Source of the DNA: Tricholomella constricta
Lineage: Eukaryota; Basidiomycota; Agaricomycetes; Agaricales; Lyophyllaceae
NCBI GenBank assembly: GCA_013368375.1
Contig: JAACJP010000049.1
Span: forward strand, 186,001 to 250,000
Direction: 5' to 3'
DNA length: 64,000 nucleotides
Every line of letters begins with the position of its first letter. Position 1 is the first letter of the stretch. The position numbers and the translations under genes are program-made. Under the pieces are notes generated by a model. That model made no database searches. It was not told the origin of the DNA and saw only the letters and a list, made by a program, of their open reading frames with translations. This document shows positions 10,290 through 24,333 of the stretch, one piece after another.

Positions 10290-12589
10290 ATCCGTCATCG
10301 CTTCCATGCTCCTGTGCTGAAAATGTTTTTCCCCCTGTTTTGTGCCCGATATTCTTCACGTCTACCAGATCCATGTTTGTCCTGTATCGCCTCTCATTTT
10401 GTAATCAAACTCGTTGTTTGTCGAATCAAATTCAGATGAAGGTTTTCAGAGTATGTACAAGTCCGCGCCTGGGCCCACGTTAGGTGTTAATATAACGAAG
10501 TCAATATTTTAGTACGATGGGCAGGTTTAAACTATAGGACAATACTACAACACTACTTCTTGTTTCCTCTTCAATAAAGAGGGCCTACCCCTGTCACTTT
10601 TTATGCGCAGGCGGCGATTTTCCACGTCCTTACTGCTTAAAAGCTGTTGCCAACATCAAATGACCCCTTCACGCTCGTAGACAGGACTTACATCCAATGG
10701 TGGGGCCGTATCCGTTGAAAAGAGGCTGAACGTGCGATTTCGCAGGATCATCCGACAAACTAGCCATCGGTGGCCAGCCGAGGATGAGAGAAAACACTGA
10801 GGACAGCTACCTCAGTGGCCATAACGGTGGATAAGGAGGTTACACGACTGATAGACGCTTAGGCTTCGGCACTCTAGGATTGATCTGCATAAAATCGCTG
10901 TAGGAACGTCGCTGATAAGACATGCCTGTGAGCGCTCCATGTCACAGAGAACTGGAATTTGATTTCGTCAGCACATGTAAGATTTTGCGAAGTCAATTGC
11001 CCGCTGTCCAAGCCCGTCCTGATGAAAAATCAAATTTCTACTGGTCAACAAAAGCATCATTGGGTGATCCAAGCCCAAGTATAAAAAGTGGAGAGTAGCT
11101 CAACAATTACGTAGACTGGGAGACAAAAGATCAACGAACGCAAAACATTGTGCAGAGCGAAAAGACTACCTGACATGGCGATTGACACCTCGACAAGTGC
11201 TATGCGCGCGTTGCGCTTGCGGAACGGATGTTAATGCCACGTAGACCTGCAATATCTAGTCAGTACAGGCGTGTGGAGGGAACATTTACCAGCTGTGGAT
11301 ATCGATTCGGAAGGAAAGACGCAAATAAACGGACCACTTGTTGTGTGGCTTCCCCCAGCATGCTCCCGGTTAGCGCCCAAAATTATTTTACGAATAGCTG
11401 CCAGTTGAGAGCTACATAAGCGTAATGATCGTCGTCGCCTCCCAGAGGGCGTAAAGAGCCTAGATTCCTGCGGTCTAGGGGTCGGCCATGCGAGATCGCG
11501 TGGGCGGGAGACTCTGCCGGCAGCGCTGAGATGCTCGTTTCGCTTGGCGCTTTCCGTGGAGGAGCAGGATTATGCCGGGGAATACGACATGATGTGGCAT
11601 TGTACGAGTGAAGAATACGGCTGAAGGCGGATCGTCATGCCATCCGCGATCAAACGGCGTACGATGTCTCGGGTATTCCGCGGTTCGTTTGATGCTAGCA
11701 TCGATTCGACGGCAGTGATGAGGAAACTCGAAGTTGATTGGCTACTCTCTCGGGAGGGAGGAGTTTGCTTCGATTGTAATGATATAATGAACACGCGCGC
11801 GTGTGGTAAGTTCCTCGCCCATTGTACGATACCGGTAATCAGCCTCCGTGCGATGAGGACGTTAGGCTGGAAATCGGGCGCGCCTCCCGAATACGGTGGG
11901 CACTGGGGAGGTTTATTACGTGGCGTGCAAGCGATTGCGGCCATCGACGTGCAAGGGTCTCAGCCTAGGTACTGCGTGGTTTGTGAAAAGACTATCGAGC
12001 GTCGAAGGACCCTTGCGACCTGATGTCGGCGAGAAAAGCAGCAGAGGAACGAATTAATCGGTGGTTTTTCGTATAATCGCCCCGGCCTGGGAGAAGTTCA
12101 GTGAGGGATGTCATGAGAGGTCGTGGTCGGGGCAGTACTGGAATCGGCCGTCCAGAGGACGTTGTAAATGAGAGTGCTGTGCAGGTTGAAATGGTGTGTG
12201 TAAGCACAAGAGCCCATAGCTTGTCTACCATGGAAGATGGTCATTCATTTTCTGTTGCTGGCGGGCCCTAAGGCTGAGCGCCGAGCGAATCGGTAAGTAA
12301 CCGGATCGGCAATTTAGCAAAACCCGATATTGTTTTGTACAGTCGTATTTCCTTTTCAACTCAAACGTCGTTCGCCTGGTTTGCTGCGCCACACCGCTGT
12401 TCTCAGGAGCACATCTCTGACCTTCGCGCCCATCTTGTTTGCTCGATGTACGACGCCGCACAGGGGTGTGAAAAGTCTGTTGCCAGATCGGACACAGCCA
12501 CGTTTGATGTGGGGCGGCCGAACGGGCGATATCTTCCCATCTGCAGTGTGTAATAGGAACTCCTCGCACTACTGGCAGCGACGACGATA
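10290..12589. other. Intergenic region, no supported gene
   Basis: A TATAAAAAG near 11083 is not followed by a convincing gene. An ATG-started 128-codon frame (11637-12023, +) overlaps a 124-codon frame on the other strand (11944-11570); neither shows a family motif or supported splice sites, so neither is called. 12.2-12.59 kb is the upstream region of the transcription factor gene. Confidence 0.5.
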
Positions 12590-15500
12590 ATGCCAGCAGA
12601 ACCGACGCTCGCAAAGGTCAAGCGACGCTCTAGTAGAAAGGATTTCGATGAATACCGCTTCGATGGTACACACGCCCGCGAATTAGAGCAGAAGCGTAAT
12701 AGAGGTATGTCGTGACGTTGCACAACTCCACGCTGCCGCTGACCTTCTTGCCACTATTGCAGGAGAGGTATGTCTGTTCCTGTAATTGACGTAGATGGCG
12801 CTGAATGGGTTTACATGTGTGGCCGGGTAGGTTAGTTGCGCCGAATGTCGAAGGTGCGTGGTGCGACCATCGCACATTATGATGCCCGAGGATCGCCCTC
12901 CATTAACCTAATCAATCCAGACTAAAGATAAAGTGCGATAAGCAGATTCCGTGTCAGTCTTGCCAGGTACGTCGTCCCAACTCTGCCATTATCGTCGATC
13001 CCGACCTTTCCCGAAGAGACGAGGATGCGCCGCTCTGTGTCCAAATGGTGAGTCCTGTCTCAATTCACAGCCTGATCATCCCACTCACTTAGCTTTAGGC
13101 AGCCTTTCTACTGGGCAAGGCACTCGGTATGCGCGTCATTTTTCTTCCTCGCTCCTATCCACTAATATGGCTACAGGTTCGTTCTCGCCGCAACGGAACA
13201 CCTCCACCGCCGAATAGCCAGCCTCAGCGCACGAATACGCCAGCTCGAAGACGCCCTCGCTGCGCTCCAGGCCAAACACTCATCCGAGCCTCATCCGCTG
13301 CTGCATGAGGACCTTGTACGCGCCAACGACGACGATGGGATGGGATTGACTGTGGTAGATGAATCCGCTGGCGGGACGGGAGCAGCTGCACCGGACGTCA
13401 TTGATGCGTTTGGGACGCTGTCAATCTCGGACCACGGCATTTCGCGTTTCTTTGGGCCGACTGGCGGGTCAGAGGTGCGTTGCCTTCCTCTATATGATTT
13501 CTTCGCTTACGTTGTCCTCCAGAGCCTCCTATTGGTATGTTCGTACTCTACTATTCCCGCACCCACTAACAGGATCCTCCAAGGCAAATCTCAACGCCCC
13601 GCCGGTGAAGCTATCCCCTCAAGAGGCTGCCGGCTCTGCCTCCACCTCCACCACCACTACCCAGTCTCGCCGCGGCTCCAACTCGCCACACACCCACACT
13701 GCCTCCGCCACCTCCTCCACCGCCGACCTCGCCCTCTTTTCCCAATCGTTTCCCTTCACCCCGCTCGGCGCGCCCGCAGAAATACAATCCCTCATCGAGA
13801 CCCACTTACCCTCCTTCGACACCGCATCCAGCCTCGTGCACACATACCTCGCACAGGTCTCCTGGATCTTCCACGGCATCACGCGCGCCCAGATCATCAA
13901 CGACATGCTGCCCGCCATCTACCGGCACGAACGCACGGGGACCGGGCCCGGCGAAGACTACTCGGGCCCCCACGACCTCGCGCTGCTGTTCATGATCCTC
14001 GCGATCGGTGCGCTCGTCCGGCCTGATCCTGAGCCTACTTTGTCCCCGGATACGAATAATGCGCTGGGGGAACATTACCACCAAGTCGCGCGCGCGGCGC
14101 TGGCGCTGCAGCCGGTGTTGGAGAAGCCGTCGATTGTGACGATACAGACGTTGCATTTGATGAGTATTTATAATGCGATGAGTGGGAGTGACCTTAGGAG
14201 CGAGACAAGCATGGAGATGACGTGGAGCTTGATCACGCTGGCGGCTCATTTGTCCCAGACGGTGCGTGTAGATTCTCTTCCTGTCTTTTTCTTTCTTTCT
14301 TTATCCTTCTCCAGTGGTACCTTTTCTGTTTTGTTCAATTCTTCCACAACTTTGCCGTATCACTGCCTCTGTCAGGTTCTCTGTAGCCTCCGTCACATCA
14401 CGGTTTTTGCCGCGCCCTACGTTCAACTCCCTTCTCGCTCTACTTCCTCACTGGGATGAACGCTAATCATGCCCACGACGTTGCCAGATCGGCCTTCGTA
14501 TGTTATTTTTCCCTGCTTCCCTACACAACCCTGCCTTGACTGCTGCTGTGATCAGATCGAGACAGCGCACGCTGGGGCCTCTCCGCTAAGATGGTACAGC
14601 GCCGGCGCATCCTTTTCTGGGACCTCTTTGTCGCCGATGTCTGGCAGGTACGGCTATCCTCTACGTCTCTCCATGTACATCCCATGCCAACCTAAGCCCG
14701 ACCTCCCTTTCATAGAGCCTTAACACCGGCCGGCCGCCCTCCTTCTCCCTCGCCTATATTGACTGCAGCTTCCCTGACGCGAAGGATGGCGCTGGCGAGG
14801 GCGCAGAAGCAGGTTTTGGCAGTGCATGTACGCGTCGGTTGTCCTGCACCTTACCTTGTGTACTAACCATCACCATCCTACATTTAGTCAGCATCTGGCA
14901 ATGCCGTTTCGCCGCCGAGTGCGTCGCGGATGTGACGGCGCGCACGCTCACGGCCGAGGCGCCGAGTTACGCGACAATCATGGAGCTCGACCGGAAGGTG
15001 CGAGAGTTCCCACTGCCGGAGGGGATGGATGGGAAGCCGCGGGAGAGGGATCCCAAGCGGGACAGCGCGGATAAGGAGAGGGAGAGGGAGGAGGATCTCG
15101 CAGGGTCGTTCCAGCGCTGTGTGCTGGATCATATTCGAGAAACAGGTGCGCTGCATCGTCCCGTTAGTCTGGGAGAAGTGTCTTGCTGACCGGGGATTGT
15201 GAACGTGAATAGTGCTTATGTATATCCACCGCTCGTTCTTCGCGCAGGCGATCATCGAACAGCCTGTGAACCCGCTGAAGAGCGCGTACGCGCCGTCGTT
15301 CTTGGCGGCGTACCGCGCATCGTCTACCATCCTCAAGAGCGTGAGGGAGCAGTTCAACGTCTGGCCCAATTCGTGTGCGCGATTTTGGACGATGTGGACT
15401 TTTGCATTTTCCGCCGCGGTGCGTGTGGGTTTTTGCTTTTTAGATTTCCTTTCTGCAGTTGATAATTCGCGAACTTGAATGCTGATCATGGTATCTCAAC

Positions 15501-16338
15501 AGGTCGTCTTTGGGACGGTCGTCACTCGTGGACCACGATCTCCCCTCGCTCAGTCAGCCATGGCCGAACTCGAACAAGCTTGCATTCTCTTCTCAAAAGC
15601 TTCTGTCTACAGCATCCGTGCCACCAAAGCTCTCGTACGTCCTTTCTTCCGCGCATCTTCAACGATCTCACATCACCCCGTCGCAGCCCATCCTCACCAA
15701 ACTCGCAGAGAAAGCGCGTCATGCGCTTGCCGCAGTGCAGAAAGACCCCTCCCCCTTATCGAACGCCGGCGGACTCTTGTGGAACATTCGGGTCGAGCAG
15801 GAAGAGAACGAGGACGACGAGCTCGCCATCTTCGCGGGCCACACCCGTTTTGTGTCTGCAAAGAAGCCAGCCATCGCCGACGCGCCACTGCCCCCGCAGC
15901 CATCGTATCCCGCCCCTCCTCCTGCGCAACACCAGCATCACCAGCAGCCATATGAAGGACCTCCACTGCCGCCTCCGCCAGTGTTGAACGGCTGGCCGGG
16001 GCCCGGGGACGGACAGCCCGGCTACATGTCTGTCTCGGATCAGCCGTCGCTTCACCTTCCGCCGCCGCCTCTTCATTACCCATACGTCGCTTCTGAGCGG
16101 ACGCACCAGATCGACGCGTACGCAGGCAGGGGCGGGGGTGGTGGTGGTGGTGGCAATGGGGCATGGGAAAGCGAGCGTCCGCCGCCCCGATCTCATCAGC
16201 TGCAGCATTCACAGCACGGCTATGGCCCTACTTCCGCTCACATACCGACCCGTGCGCCTGAGTTGATGCAGATGCAGCCCCCCGCCGTCGTCCCGTCATC
16301 GCAGTATGGGGCGCAGTACACCTCGTCGTCATCTCACC

Positions 16339-16376
<38 letters not shown>

Positions 16377-16649
16377 TATCGCGCGTCTCAGCATCAGCCG
16401 CAGTACCAAAGACATGCGCAGCAGGAGTACACGCAATACCCGTACCACCCTAACCAGGGTCAGCAACACCATCACTACGCCCAGCAGCAGCAGCAGCCGG
16501 CGTTCCACCCGCAGACGCAGACGCACCTTCCCAACGCGGATCTCGCGGACTTGGGCTTGGCGGCGCGCGATTCGCGGCTCGATGAGCGGTGGAGCTCGTT
16601 CATGCAGGATTCGGGCTTGTTGGAAGGGATCGATTTTCGGGATCAGTAA
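12590..16649 (+). CDS. Zn2Cys6 fungal-specific transcription factor, 16 exons, about 1005 aa
   Basis: Exons: 12590-12704, 12763-12767, 12831-12853, 12921-12966, 13017-13047, 13099-13126, 13177-13474, 13525-13534, 13573-14261, 14488-14497, 14556-14647, 14716-14827, 14888-15145, 15213-15418, 15503-15634, 15687-16649 (3018 nt, in frame). Residues about 43-71 form the zinc cluster CAECRRLKIKC-DKQIPC-QSC-QRRGCAALC, followed by a short coiled coil (HRRIASLSARIRQLEDALAA). The middle is a Fungal_trans-type domain (SWIFHGITRAQIINDMLPAI, LHLMSIYNAMSG, IGLHRDSARW, RRRILFWDLFVADVWQSLN, MYIHRSFFAQAI). The C-terminus is low complexity: Pro-rich, 8 Gly, 12 Gln, ending in WSSFMQDSGLLEGIDF, a plausible activation motif. 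Exon 2 is 5 nt and exons 8 and 10 are 10 nt; the exon-8 acceptor has a competing site two bases upstream that breaks the frame. Nuclear DNA-binding regulator by family; targets unknown. Apparently functional. Confidence 0.9.
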
Positions 16650-18784
16650 AGCAGCGGAATGCGTGAAGCCGGTGGAGGGTGCTTTTGGTTTTTGTTTTTC
16701 GCTTCGTCGCGCGATTTTATATAGATTTGGTGGTCGTTGTTAGTATTACCTTGTCGAATTGTTGCTATCAGCTTTCGCTTATTTAAAAGTTGTTTTCGCC
16801 CGTGTAAAAACGTTATGTATCTTTTATTTTTATCTCTGGCTGGTACTTAAGTGTGCGTCACGCGGGAAGCGCGACGGTAAGTTAGTAATTGCAATACCCA
16901 CCGGAAACCGATGGGCGTTGGATGGGCGTGCCAGTCATCTGACTGTATGATCGGTTTGCCTGAGACAGCCCACTCCGGGCGCACGAGGAACCTGAAAGGA
17001 AACACAAGTGGCGAGGCCAGGTCATGCATGATCAATGGGGCCGGGTCGAATTCAGAACGTGCGCAGCGCGGTGGGGACAAAACGGGAACGCTCGACTCTT
17101 CATTAAGACACACATCGTCAATTTAGACATTTACATACGCATGTCAGGGAGACCAAAAAAAGCATGACACAGTCTCGGAGGATCCAGCCGAGGGCAGAGG
17201 AATGTGCATGCAAACAAACGCACTAGACTCGAAGAGAAACGAAAAAAAAAGCATCGTCAGGTCGTCTAGACCTCCTCAGTCTAAGTGTTCCTGAACAGCA
17301 TTCGGCAGGCAGAGTTCGCTCAGGTCGGGCATAGCTGGCTCTACCTGCGTGCAGGCACCCAGTGGGATGCATTGAGCCCTGGAAGGGCCGAGGGGATGAA
17401 GGGCGAGAAGCGAGAAGGGGCGGCAGGCCGGGGCCCAGCATTCGAAGACGGGACAAAGAAAAAAAGGAAAAGTATCAGAAGCAGCGGCGAAGAAGACGCC
17501 TTGGTATTGGAGAGTAAATCTTGGTACTGGAGAGTAAACACAACTGAAGCTATTAGAGCCGCAGATTCGACGGAGGGCGAAGCACTGTGGAGGGCTTTGG
17601 CAGATGATACGATGATAACGCAGACGTTGGTCGGGATGAAGCGGTTGGAGAGAGCACATGCGGATGCCCGGGGTTGGTCAGTCGCTCGAGAACTGTAGGG
17701 TCAGAGGGAGCGCTTTTGGGGCAGGAACAGCGATAATCGAGGATGCGTGAGGTTCGAGGTACAGGGAGGCAGGTCAAGGGAAGGAGAGCCGTAGCGGCGA
17801 TGTGTGGTGGCGCCGTCCTGAGTCGTGAGTTCGTGTGCAGAGTGCGCCCTCATACACGCGCGTGTCGAGAGGGGGCGGGCGGGGGTGCGGGGTGCTGTTG
17901 GACGTCGTTGGACAGGCAACGAAAGGCTGGGAATCTACGAGTCACGTCCAGTCAATTGAGATTCAGCTTGTGGCACATGCCGACGCCCCCGGTGTTCGTT
18001 GAGGAAACATACTCCAATGTGAAATGGAGGAAACATTGGTATGACGGGGATGCGGTCCGTAATGAGTGCAAGGTAGATAAGGTTGATCTAATGGCGGAGT
18101 TTGAGCGATTCCGGAGTGAGAGATATGCAGAAGTTCAATGGCGCACGTAGGTCATCACATCGTTTGCTGTGGAAGATAGTCAGGTTGAGCTGAACACAGT
18201 GCAGGTCTACGTACTCCATCCAGCTGAGATACAAGAGGCGATGTACTTGCGGTCAGGACGCAGGTTGTCTAAGTGAAAGGCTGAGTTGAAGGGCAGGTAT
18301 GTACCTTGTCAGAACACACCTCTAAAACGAGCTATAGGGGGACCGATCAAGTTGGCCTCTAAACCAAGCGTGTCGAAGAGAGTTACAGCAGAAGAGTTTG
18401 CAACAGAAGAGTTCAGATGAGTCTGTGGTGGTGGAAAGCCCTCAATTATTAGAATGAGAGCTCGTCTACCAGTCCACAGAGAGCGAAAGAACGCGAGAGC
18501 AAGGAACGAGACAGCAGCAAGGGCGCGTACGGCTACAAAGAATCTACCTTTGCTTGCGATTGATTCATAGCAGTGTCAGGCAGGGTGCTTGTGGGACGGG
18601 TGGTGGGCGAGGAGAGACTCGGCGTCCTCGTGCATGGTGCGCATTAAACGAACAAAGGCCGCCGTCGACCTTGTGTTGGCCGCCACTCGACCAGAGTGTG
18701 TTCTATTCTAGGGATCAACTTAAGTCGCCGCCTACTACTAAAGCACAATGCCTCACCTCGTCTCAGCTCCATTTTCTTCCCGTC
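16650..18784. other. Intergenic region downstream of the transcription factor
   Basis: Opposed low-complexity reading frames overlap at 17.2-18.15 kb, the longest about 135 codons, with no motif or convincing splice pattern. TATTACC/TTTTATTTTTATC A/T-rich sequence at 16.74-16.84 kb is probably the 3' end of the transcription factor transcript. Nothing else supported. Confidence 0.5.
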
Positions 18785-19112
18785 ATGCTCATCGTCAATG
18801 CCGCCACTCTCCAAGTCGCAGGCGTCGTCGCCTTCTACATGTCCGCTGCTCTCGTGGTAAGGCTTCCCAAGCCTCCTTCTCAATCGGGTTTAATCGTCTT
18901 GGCAGATGGTTTTCGTGTGCGTCCATCTCGCCCTCTGCTTGTACCATATCCTGATATTTGCGCACCCGACCAGTAACAAAGCTGTCTTGAACAACTCACC
19001 CAACCTCCCACTGTTCTTCCTCCTGCTTCAGCTGCTTATCGCTGTTCCGTTCTCGTTTATGTGGTTGGTCTCGTGTTCGACACCCTTTGCTTGCGAGGTA
19101 TAGAGGCCTCCC
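18785..19112 (+). pseudogene. 5' fragment of a nucleotide-sugar transporter (TPT/EamA type) gene
   Basis: Family members are Golgi antiporters with about ten membrane spans. Exon 1 (18785-18856) reads LQVAGVVAFYMSAALV, exon 2 is only 11 nt (18906-18916, MVF plus two bases) and exon 3 starts at 18974 with NKAVLNNSPNLPLFFLLLQLLIAV. The spliced join MVFVNKAVLNNSP matches the N-terminal part of basidiomycete GDP-sugar-transporter-like proteins. After LLIAV the family's next ~25 residues are missing and the frame shifts into VVGLVFDTLCLRGIEAS, then homology stops. An internal deletion plus loss of everything after the third or fourth span makes this a dead fragment. It abuts the ankyrin fragment on the other strand. 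Confidence 0.65.
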
Positions 19113-19116
19113 ACAT

Positions 19117-19440
19117 CTACCCTCTAACAAAGTCATTTACGGCCGGCGATATCGACTTGGCCAGCAGGTAATCAATGACATCTTTATCGCACCCCTTATC
19201 TACCGCCAGCATCAGCGCATTGTACGCAGTGAATTTGACACTTGACAGATATTGTCAAATCGATCGTATGGGTACCCAAGCGAAGCTGCGCACACACACC
19301 TTTCATGGAGACAAGAAGCCATAAATTTTGATTTTTTAGCGAAAAGAGCCTTGATCAAATCGAGACTCTCGCCTATGACCGCCGAATTGCCCAAATTGGA
19401 GATCATCCATCCCAGCCATTGGGGGAGGATCTCCTCGAGG
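19117..19440 (-). pseudogene. Ankyrin-repeat gene fragment
   Basis: Reads leftwards as LEEILPQWLGWMISNLGNSA..GESLDLIKALFAKKS, a 59-nt GTGTGT...CAAG intron (19241-19299), then KFTAYNALMLAVDKGCDKDV and DYLLAKSISPAVND, ending at TAG 19117. The NALMLAV..G...VIDYLLAK pattern is a typical ankyrin helix-loop-helix. The 5' side (19.44-19.65 kb) contains stops in all frames I could follow, so this is a fragment or a badly decayed gene. What else the protein contained is unknown. Confidence 0.5.
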
Positions 19441-19900
19441 TCAGGAACGCGCGTTACCCTCGTCGAATGCCTAAGTCACGCTGCATATATTCGAGACGAG
19501 TGAGACTCGTCGGCCTCTCTTGCGTGAAGGGCTGCACGACGAGCCTGGTCAATTCGATTTTCTTTGTCGTTCGTCCCCCGGAATCGTCGTATTTAGGGGT
19601 CTAATAGTTTCAGGTCTGCTCTCGACAAGCCTGCATCGCGCTAAAGCATCGTGGAGTCATGATCAAGAATCAGATATGCGAACCGTTGAAGGCAATCACA
19701 CCTGATCCAAAGCTTTTGAGGTGCCTTATCACAATTCTTGCTTCCCTTGGGCCCTCTCCCCGGCTTCACCACCATCCGTCCTTCAACTTGCACTTGCTCT
19801 CCAGGTGATTGCTAATGCGTTGGAGACAGAATTGGTTTCGGGAGTGAGGCCGGACCGGTCACACGTGGAGTGTGGGAGCCGCATGTGATTTAGCTTAGTG

Positions 19901-19907
19901 TATAAAC
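19901..19907 (+). promoter_or_regulatory. TATA box of the thiolase gene
   Basis: TATAAAC 40 bp upstream of the thiolase ATG (19947), which has the favourable context TTCACAATGTC. Confidence 0.45.
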
Positions 19908-19946
19908 TTTTTGTGAACGCGCCTTCGTCAAGCACTTGCGTTCACA

Positions 19947-21338
<1,392 letters not shown>

Positions 21339-23400
21339 GGATTGGGCATGGATGGCGGTGGGGGTGTACATAAATGCTTGTGTGTATTGCTATATATATA
21401 TAACGTATATATTTTCTTTCTCTTTTCTTCGTTTGCGTGCGCATCTGGGGCACTAGGACCGGGAATCGGATATCGGGATCCGCGGAGAGCGCACCGGCTT
21501 TTTTAAGAACTCGCATGTACACGACGTTGACACCAGAAAGTACATGGAAAAGTCTGCAGTAGGTCTACTGCTCGCTCGCTCGCTCGCACCCTGCCCGCCT
21601 GCCCGCCCGCCCGCCCTTTCTCCCCATCTCTCTTTACCCGTCCCCGTACCTATCCCCATCTCCATTATATATGCGGGCTCGGGCTCGGGCTCGGACTGAG
21701 ACTCGGAATCGGACTCGGGTTTGGAGGCGCGCGCGCCCGGATCGATTCTGGATACGCCGTGTACTGGTTAGTGGTAGCGGGATATGCACGTGTACGTCCT
21801 TCTCCTTGTCGATACTTCACGTGCGCATATATGCATGTATGTAATATACGCACATACGCATATATGCGCGGGTGCTGGGCCGATGCGAGTGAGGGCGTGT
21901 CGAGTGGGGAGTAAGGAGTAAAACGTGAGGAGTAAGCGCGTGTCGTCGAGAGTGGCGGCGAGGGGAAGAGGGAGGGGGAGGTAGAAGGTAGAGGGCGAAC
22001 CGCCGGCCGAGAATTCTGCCTCCTCATCCTTTCTTCCGATTCGTCCCCTTCTTTCCCTTCCCACCCACCACCATAGAGGCAGGTGGTGTGGAGAGGAAGA
22101 CCGGTGGCCGGCGTCGAGTTGAGAGTCGGTCGGGGGGATGCAGGACGTATACACGTCTGATCCGGGTTGTTGGGTACGTCCGCCTCCTAAGAAGAGTCCT
22201 CCCATCCCTGCCCCCTACCCGCCCTGTTATTTATTAGCACGTCCCGTGCAGGCCAACTAGAACGCGCAGCATGGGTTCCAGATCCCAACATGGTCCCGGT
22301 ACGTGGCCTTTGCCTTTTGGTCCGGTAGCGTCGCCCGCCTCCCCACAGGCACGATGTACGATATCCCAGCCTCCTTCAGCTGAGACAGACCTACCTCCCC
22401 ACGTTCAGGATCAGTACATGCGGTACCTGCCGTTGAGGGTGAACGATCGAAAACGGCTCACGGGCACTGCGCTGAAGGAAAGGTCATCGTGATGGCATGC
22501 ACGCACTCCGGCTCCGGCACCCCATCGCGCTAGCCAACGCATTCATGCCCGGTGCTAACAAACGTGTTTTTTCGGACTCCTTAAGCTCGCGTGCCTAACG
22601 CTCGTGAACAAGGAAGGACCATGCATGCGTGCTGCCCGACCAGACGGGCGTAAACATTGGACGGAGGAGAGTCCTCGCGCCACACACTCCAGACACTGCA
22701 CTCATCTAGGCAGCAGGAGGCTGCGCGGGTTGTGGAAATCTAAAGGTTCGACGTCCGTCTAGGGTATTTCAAAGGCCAAAACGGCGAAGGGGAACGAATC
22801 AGAACCTAGACCTTGATGTATGCGCGCAGAGCGCAGCAAGCGCGTGTATTGGTTCAGCACGAGCAGGAGCAAGGAGATGGAACGAGGACTTGAGACAGCG
22901 CCCGAGGTTCGTTTCTGGGGCGCCAGTAGGGAGTGCAATGCAGAAAGGGAGACAGGGAACCGAACACATATTCTCCCCACCGCTTCCTTCTCCAGTACTT
23001 GCCAGTCCCACTCAGCCCCCTTCCTATCGTCGTTTCTGCCACGCCTCCGCCTCCGCCTCCTCGCCATTGTCCTCCTCTCTGACTTGCCAGAAGCCGATGT
23101 CGTGGAGGTCCTGATATTGCATGTGCGAGGGTTTTCGACCCCCACCAACGAGTACGAGCAACTCCCATTCCGGGATGGAACTGCCTCAGCAGGAGGTGCG
23201 TTACCGCTGCACGAATTGGATAAGGAGGGTAGGTGAAGACATGTTGTAAACGTGGAAGATTAAAACGCAGCGACAGTCACCCAGCCTGCTCGGTGTGCAG
23301 ACACCCTTCTTGAATATCGACGTCCCTTGTTCAAGCTTCGTCTCCACGTGCCTGGCCCGCCCTTTTCAACTGAACCGAAGGACTCTAACGTAGAGTAAGT
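21339..23400. other. Intergenic region with simple-sequence tracts
   Basis: Contains a CTCG/GCCC-rich low-complexity tract near 21571-21620 (repeated GCTC then GCCC), a CTCGGG tract near 21675-21700 and a purine-rich tract near 21960-21990. Overlapping frames at 22.75-23.2 kb are low complexity and unsupported. Confidence 0.5.
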
Positions 23401-23426
23401 TGAAGTCGGGGGGACGAGACGAGGGC

Positions 23427-23446
23427 TTTAGGGTTTAGGGTTAGGG
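23427..23446 (+). repeat. Telomere-like repeat tract 1
   Basis: TTTAGGGTTTAGGGTTAGGG, three imperfect units of the TTAGGG telomere repeat used by most fungi. Further single units lie at 23821-23860 (GTTAGGG, GGTTAGGGG). Confidence 0.6.
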
Positions 23447-23910
23447 AGGAGTGACGATAGAAGGAAGAGTGTTGCTAAACAGACAACAGGGTAGTGGGGA
23501 ATCCACTAGCCTACCTGTTTCGCTTTTATAGCTCTTCAGGTCTGCATTGCATAATCGAATCCACTTCGAAGTCCGGACGACAGCTGTCGGACCGGGGTAG
23601 GTATCCACTTGAACTCCACGACACATGTCATGGACATGCATGTGGCTCCGATGTTTATCAGACCCGGGTGGGGTCCGGGTAACATCAGGTGGGTCGATTT
23701 TTGATCCGGTGATTGCGCTCCGGCCGCGCGGTCCGCGCGGTCCGGATATCATGTGACTTTTTAGATGACATACCGTGGCCGGTCACCTATTGCCCCGTGG
23801 GGTGCCTTGTGGCGCACACCGTTAGGGTCCGGTTAAGGTTCGGTTAGGGGTTAGCTAACCAATTAAAATCGATCAGATCAAGACTCGAGATTAGTCGAGT
23901 AGTACTCACG

Positions 23911-23936
23911 GTTAGGGTTTAGGTTTAGGATTAGCT
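23911..23936 (+). repeat. Telomere-like repeat tract 2
   Basis: GTTAGGGTTTAGGTTTAGG, again TTAGGG-like. In the orientation of the neighbouring minus-strand retroelement-like frame this reads as CCTAAACCTAAACCCTAAC just beyond its 3' end. Confidence 0.55.
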
Positions 23937-24333
23937 AAACACCTCGGTTAATACCGTCTGTCGAAACACAGAGGATCGTAGTACTTACGAGATACAATTT
24001 CGTAGTGGTATACAAAGAATTGTGATGTGTATGCCTGCCATTAAGCGCTCGCAAAAAGGCGATGCATAGAGGTCATAGGCCCCCGCGTCCTGCGGCGGAG
24101 ATACAAGCTTTAGACGACCGAGCCCAAGGGGATCGGCCACCTTACTACGAAAGGCCCTTTTCAGAATTCCTACTTCGAGCCAATCAGTTGGGGCGGGTTT
24201 CCCGCTTATCGACAAGGCCGATGCGAGCAGAGCTCCAACAGAAACTTGCGGATGGGGGTTTCCGTTCCCCCGCTTAGCCGCCCCCCGAGGGGGGTAGTAC
24301 CTATAACGTACACACAGCCGATCACTAATAACA

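Noticed and set aside
11570..12023. Overlapping ATG frames on both strands upstream of the transcription factor
   Set aside because: Neither has recognisable motifs or splice context; coding strand cannot be decided.
13340..14026. Long second plus-strand frame inside the transcription factor gene
   Set aside because: It is the shadow of exon 9; it reads through two introns into Arg/His/Pro-rich sequence, while the alternative frame carries the family motifs.
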